A stretch of 9,899 nucleotides of DNA. It comes from Bacillota bacterium (GTDB taxonomy: Bacteria > Bacillota > Clostridia > Lachnospirales > Lachnospiraceae). A model generated the notes under the pieces. That model did not search any database. It saw nothing but the letters and a program-made list of their open reading frames with translations, and was not told the DNA's origin. The DNA is taken from contig JAEYWQ010000154.1 in the NCBI GenBank assembly GCA_023428885.1, positions 1 to 9,899 of the forward strand, written 5' to 3'. Made by a program: the position numbers and the translations under genes. This document shows, piece by piece, positions 6,704 through 9,899 of the stretch (within the stretch, counting starts at the first letter, position 1; each line of letters begins with the position of its first letter).

Positions 6704-7621
6704 ATGGAAAAACCAGCATTGGTGATTATGGCTGCCGGTATGGGGAGCCGATATGGTGGGTTAAAGCAAATTGATTCTGTGGATGAGCAAGGGCATATTA
6801 TTATTGATTTTTCAATCTATGATGCTATTAAAGCAGGATTTCAAAAGATTGTATTCATTATTAAGAAAGAAATTGAGGAAGATTTTAAAAAAGCAATCGG
6901 AAATAGGATTCATCATATTGACCAAGTTGAGTTTGTTTTTCAAGAAATTACGAAAGTAGCAAAAAGCTTTTTGATACCAGAAGGAAGAGTAAAGCCATGG
7001 GGGACAGGTCATGCTATCTTATGCTGTAAAGATACGATTAAAGGTCCCTTTGCAGTAATCAATGCAGATGACTTTTACGGTCGTGAAGCATTTGTCAAGA
7101 TCTACGATTTCTTAAGTTCCAAAGTAGAGAAGAATGATAATAGATATGCCATGATTGGATATCAGTTAAAAAATACACTTACAGAGCATGGATCTGTGGC
7201 AAGAGGCGTATGTGATGTGAATGAAGAAGGCTTCTTGACTAAGATTACAGAAAGAACTAAAATTGAAAAGACACAAGAAGGCGCTAAATACTATGACAGC
7301 CAGACAGACAGCTGGGAAGATATCTCAACTGATAGTACGGTATCTATGAATCTATGGGGATTTCAGGCAAATATCATGGAGGAGCTAGAGATAGAATTTG
7401 ATACATTTTTAAGAATGGAGATTTCAAAAGACCCGATCAAAGGTGAGTTTTTGCTGCCTACCTTTGTCCAGCATATGATTGAAGCAGATAAAGCAAAGGT
7501 AGAAGTTCTGCATTCGAAGGATCAATGGTTTGGGGTTACCTATAAACAAGACAAGGAAGTTGTGCTGAAAGAGATAGCAAAACTAAAAGAACAAGGTGTT
7601 TATCCTGAGAGTTTGTGGTAG
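6704..7621 (+). CDS. Sugar-1-phosphate nucleotidyltransferase (NTP_transferase family)
   Basis: A 305-residue protein with a Rossmann-type nucleotidyltransferase fold. The nucleotide-binding signature is at 7-22 (VIMAAGMGSRYGGLKQ), a WGTGHA motif at 99-104 contacts the base in this family, and VINADDFYG (118-126) supplies the metal-binding aspartates. The C-terminal part ends in a WFGVTYKQDK segment. It lacks the LbH acyltransferase repeat of GlmU. The likely reaction is sugar-1-phosphate plus UTP giving UDP-sugar plus pyrophosphate, but neither nucleotide nor sugar can be read from the sequence. Because the next two genes are a HexNAc 1-kinase and GalE, GlcNAc-1-P or GalNAc-1-P is the best guess. 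It is the first gene of a three-gene operon. The ribosome binding site is AAGGAAGGA, about 10 bases upstream. Confidence 0.85.
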   Translation: MEKPALVIMAAGMGSRYGGLKQIDSVDEQGHIIIDFSIYDAIKAGFQKIVFIIKKEIEEDFKKAIGNRIHHIDQVEFVFQEITKVAKSFLIPEGRVKPWGTGHAILCCKDTIKGPFAVINADDFYGREAFVKIYDFLSSKVEKNDNRYAMIGYQLKNTLTEHGSVARGVCDVNEEGFLTKITERTKIEKTQEGAKYYDSQTDSWEDISTDSTVSMNLWGFQANIMEELEIEFDTFLRMEISKDPIKGEFLLPTFVQHMIEADKAKVEVLHSKDQWFGVTYKQDKEVVLKEIAKLKEQGVYPESLW

Positions 7622-7650
7622 GGACAGAAAAATCATTGTGGAGGGTTACT

Positions 7651-8763
7651 ATGACTAAAGATGTAAAGAATGAGCTTATAACAGAGGCAATCAGTCAGTT
7701 TTTGATAGAAGGAAAGCCAAAACATTATGAACGTTATGGAAAGGGCCATATCAACGATACTTATGTGGTGGTGGTTGAAGAGAATTTAAAGGATATACGA
7801 TATATTTTACAACGTATGAATCATAACATCTTCAAAGAACCAGCTAAATTAATGCATAACATAACAAATGTTACTAGCTTTTTGAAAAATGAGGTAAAGA
7901 AACAAAAGGGTGACGAGCTAAGAGAAGTTATGACAGTGATTTATACAAAGAATGGGGAAGCCTTTTACACAGACGGCGAAGGAAGTTTCTGGAGGATGTA
8001 CCTGTTCATTGAGGATGCCAGCTGCTATGATCAGGTTAGTAAGCCAGAAGACTTTTATCAGAGTGCAGTTGCTTTCGGAAGATTCCAGAAGCTGTTAGCC
8101 TCCTTTGATGCCTCTGTCTTGTATGATGTAATTCCAGATTTTCACAATACACCCTTGCGTTATGAAAGGTTCTTACAAGCGGTCAAAAAGGACAAGTGCA
8201 ATCGGGCCAAAGATGTTTTAAAGGAAATTGAATTTTATATCAATCGAAAAGAAGATATGGAGCTTGGCAAGAAGTATCTAGAAGAAGGAAAACTACCCCT
8301 ACGCGTTACCCATAATGATACCAAACTAAATAATGTTATGATTGATAACAAAACAGGTAAAGGATTATGCGTGATTGATTTGGATACGGTTATGCCAGGC
8401 TTGTCCATCTATGATTTTGGTGACTCCATCCGTTTTGGGGCAAATACAGCAGCAGAAGATGAAAAGGATATATCAAAAGTAAGTTTGGATTTGAATTTAT
8501 TTGAGCAATATGTGAAAGGTTTTCTTGCTGGTTGTGAAGGTAGTCTGACGGATCATGAAATAACTATGCTGCCTTATGGAGCAAAGAATATGACATTAGA
8601 ATGTGGAATGCGCTTTTTAACGGATTACCTAGAAGGGGATGTTTACTTTAAGATTCACAGAAAAGAACATAATTTGGACCGTTGCCATACCCAAATTGCA
8701 CTTGTGGAGGATATGGAGCTAAAATGGAATGAGATGAATGAAATTGTTGATAAGTACCGTTAA
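7651..8763 (+). CDS. nahK: N-acetylhexosamine 1-kinase (NahK-like, APH fold)
   Basis: A 370-residue kinase of the aminoglycoside phosphotransferase fold. As I recall the Bifidobacterium longum NahK sequence, the resemblance runs along the whole length: GHINDTY (32-38), YILQRMN (51-57), the catalytic loop LRVTHNDTKLNN (217-228; His221, Asp223, Asn228), the metal motif VIDLDTVMPG (241-250; Asp243/Asp245), DFGDSIRFGANTAAEDEKD (255-273) and the C-terminal ECGMRFLTDYLEGD (317-330). NahK transfers ATP phosphate to the anomeric carbon of GlcNAc or GalNAc, the first step in using lacto-N-biose and galacto-N-biose sugars. ATG 7651 is chosen because GGAGGG lies 5 bases upstream; the same frame is open from 7615, overlapping the preceding gene, but without a ribosome binding site. 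It sits 29 bases after the nucleotidyltransferase and is likely co-transcribed. Confidence 0.85.
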   Translation: MTKDVKNELITEAISQFLIEGKPKHYERYGKGHINDTYVVVVEENLKDIRYILQRMNHNIFKEPAKLMHNITNVTSFLKNEVKKQKGDELREVMTVIYTKNGEAFYTDGEGSFWRMYLFIEDASCYDQVSKPEDFYQSAVAFGRFQKLLASFDASVLYDVIPDFHNTPLRYERFLQAVKKDKCNRAKDVLKEIEFYINRKEDMELGKKYLEEGKLPLRVTHNDTKLNNVMIDNKTGKGLCVIDLDTVMPGLSIYDFGDSIRFGANTAAEDEKDISKVSLDLNLFEQYVKGFLAGCEGSLTDHEITMLPYGAKNMTLECGMRFLTDYLEGDVYFKIHRKEHNLDRCHTQIALVEDMELKWNEMNEIVDKYR

Positions 8764-8790
8764 TCGCTATTTGTTTGAAAGGGGAAAGAG

Positions 8791-9804
8791 ATGTCAATAT
8801 TAGTTACTGGTGGTGCAGGGTATATTGGGAGTCATACTTGCCTTGAGTTATTAAGAAAAGGATATGATGTTGTAGTTGTTGATAACTTATGTAACTCTTC
8901 AAAAGAATCGTTAGAAAGAGTGAAAGGCCTGGCAGGTAAGGATCTAACATTTTATGAGTTTAACCTTGAAGATAAGGAAAAATTAAGAAGGGTATTTGAA
9001 AAAGAGAACATAGAGGCAGTCATTCATTTTGCTGGCTTAAAGGCAGTGGGAGAATCTGTTGTAAAACCGTTGGCATATTATTATAACAATTTGGTATCAA
9101 CGCTGGTACTATGCGAGCTTATGACAGAATTTCATGTAAAGAAGCTAGTATTTAGTTCTTCTGCCACAGTATATGGCAACCCACATACCGTACCGATTAA
9201 GGAAGATTTCCCTCTATCTGTTACTAACCCATACGGAAGAACAAAGCTAATGCAGGAAGAGATGTTAAGAGATTTATGGGTAGCAGATCATGAATGGAAG
9301 ATTATCTTATTACGATACTTTAACCCAATTGGTGCAGATCCAAGTGGTATGATTGGGGAAGATCCCCTTGGTATTCCTAACAATTTAGTACCTTACATTA
9401 CCCAGGTAGCAGTTGGTAAGTTAAGAGAAGTGCAGGTATTTGGTAATGATTATGATACAGAAGATGGTAGTGGTGTCAGAGATTATATCCACGTTACTGA
9501 CCTAGCTGTAGGTCATGTGAAATCAATTGAGAAGCTTAACACAATGGAAGGTGTAAAGACCTACAACTTAGGTACAGGGAAGGGAGTCAGTGTCTTCGAG
9601 ATGATCGCTGCTTTCGCAAAGGTATGCAAAAAGGAAATTCCTTATGTAGTGAAAGGAAGAAGACCAGGTGATATAGCCAGCTGTTATGCTGATCCAAGTC
9701 TTGCTCATGAAGAACTTTTGTTTAGCGCTGAAAAAGGGTTAGAAGAGATGTGTAAAGATGCTTATCGTTGGCAGTCTCTGAATCCACAAGGGTATCGGAA
9801 CTAA
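8791..9804 (+). CDS. galE: UDP-glucose / UDP-N-acetylglucosamine 4-epimerase
   Basis: A 337-residue short-chain dehydrogenase-type epimerase, full length against 338 in E. coli. The NAD-binding motif VTGGAGYIGSH is at 5-15, Ser124 lies in FSSSATVYG, and the catalytic pair is Tyr148/Lys152 in PYGRTK. The conserved ending WQSLNPQGY is present. It interconverts UDP-hexoses at C4 with bound NAD. The residue aligned with E. coli Tyr299 is Cys298 (RPGDIASCYAD), a substitution known to open the pocket for N-acetylated UDP-sugars. The enzyme may therefore handle UDP-GlcNAc/UDP-GalNAc as well as UDP-Glc/UDP-Gal, in keeping with the upstream NahK-like kinase. The ribosome binding site AAAGGGG lies 6 bases upstream, with a 27-base gap to the kinase gene. 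No clear terminator is seen in the remaining 95 bases. Confidence 0.95.
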   Translation: MSILVTGGAGYIGSHTCLELLRKGYDVVVVDNLCNSSKESLERVKGLAGKDLTFYEFNLEDKEKLRRVFEKENIEAVIHFAGLKAVGESVVKPLAYYYNNLVSTLVLCELMTEFHVKKLVFSSSATVYGNPHTVPIKEDFPLSVTNPYGRTKLMQEEMLRDLWVADHEWKIILLRYFNPIGADPSGMIGEDPLGIPNNLVPYITQVAVGKLREVQVFGNDYDTEDGSGVRDYIHVTDLAVGHVKSIEKLNTMEGVKTYNLGTGKGVSVFEMIAAFAKVCKKEIPYVVKGRRPGDIASCYADPSLAHEELLFSAEKGLEEMCKDAYRWQSLNPQGYRN

Positions 9805-9899
9805 ATCGAAATCGTCGTTCATAGACAGCCAAAGGACAGAGGAGTCCCTACTCTGGGCAGAATATATTTCTCAAAGTACACTGTTGAAAAACAAGAAGC

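Noticed and set aside
9837..9855. Small hairpin (CAGAG/CTCTG) after galE as a terminator
   Set aside because: The stem is only 5 bp, an alternative 4-bp pairing is about as good, and no T run follows.

Overview
This AT-rich window most likely comes from an endospore-forming member of the Clostridia, probably Lachnospiraceae or a close relative. The taxonomic call is an inference. It rests on strong AGGAGG-type ribosome binding sites, a cotJ spore-coat operon, an HD-GYP phosphodiesterase, an AgrC/LytTR-type two-component system and a NahK-type hexosamine kinase operon.

Layout: (1) Bases 2-1645 (+) hold the 3' part of a large surface-type protein with WG repeats, an Ig-like segment and a C-terminal ricin-type beta-trefoil domain. 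(2) Bases 1650-1810 hold a long imperfect inverted repeat with a branched loop and a 29-bp tandem duplication. It resembles a REP/BIME-like element and probably ends the opposing operon. (3) Bases 1819-3842 (-) encode a GHKL histidine kinase and a LytTR response regulator, with the regulator transcribed first and overlapping the kinase gene. (4) The 258-bp divergent intergenic region carries three boxes spaced exactly 21 bp apart. The first matches the published LytTR-box consensus, and the boxes sit just upstream of an extended -10 promoter that reads into (5) a small membrane protein with a LemA-like tail and an HD-GYP protein (4101-5163, +). (6) Bases 5237-5282 form a hairpin before a two-gene cotJ operon, in which CotJA and CotJB are fused into one protein and CotJC has all manganese-catalase ligands. 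It ends in a clear intrinsic terminator. (7) After a 331-bp gap comes a three-gene sugar-nucleotide operon (6704-9804, +): a nucleotidyltransferase, an N-acetylhexosamine 1-kinase (NahK) and a UDP-hexose 4-epimerase (GalE). The epimerase has Cys where E. coli GalE has Tyr299.

How the genes may work together: the two-component system probably controls its own locus and the divergent membrane/HD-GYP pair, which would link an unknown external signal to cyclic-di-GMP turnover. The three sugar genes form a coherent route: phosphorylate GlcNAc/GalNAc at C1, activate it to the UDP-sugar, and epimerise at C4. No complete new defence or mobile system is visible. The items most worth a second look are the LytTR-box array with its divergent target, the CotJA-CotJB fusion, and the predicted UDP-HexNAc specificity of GalE.
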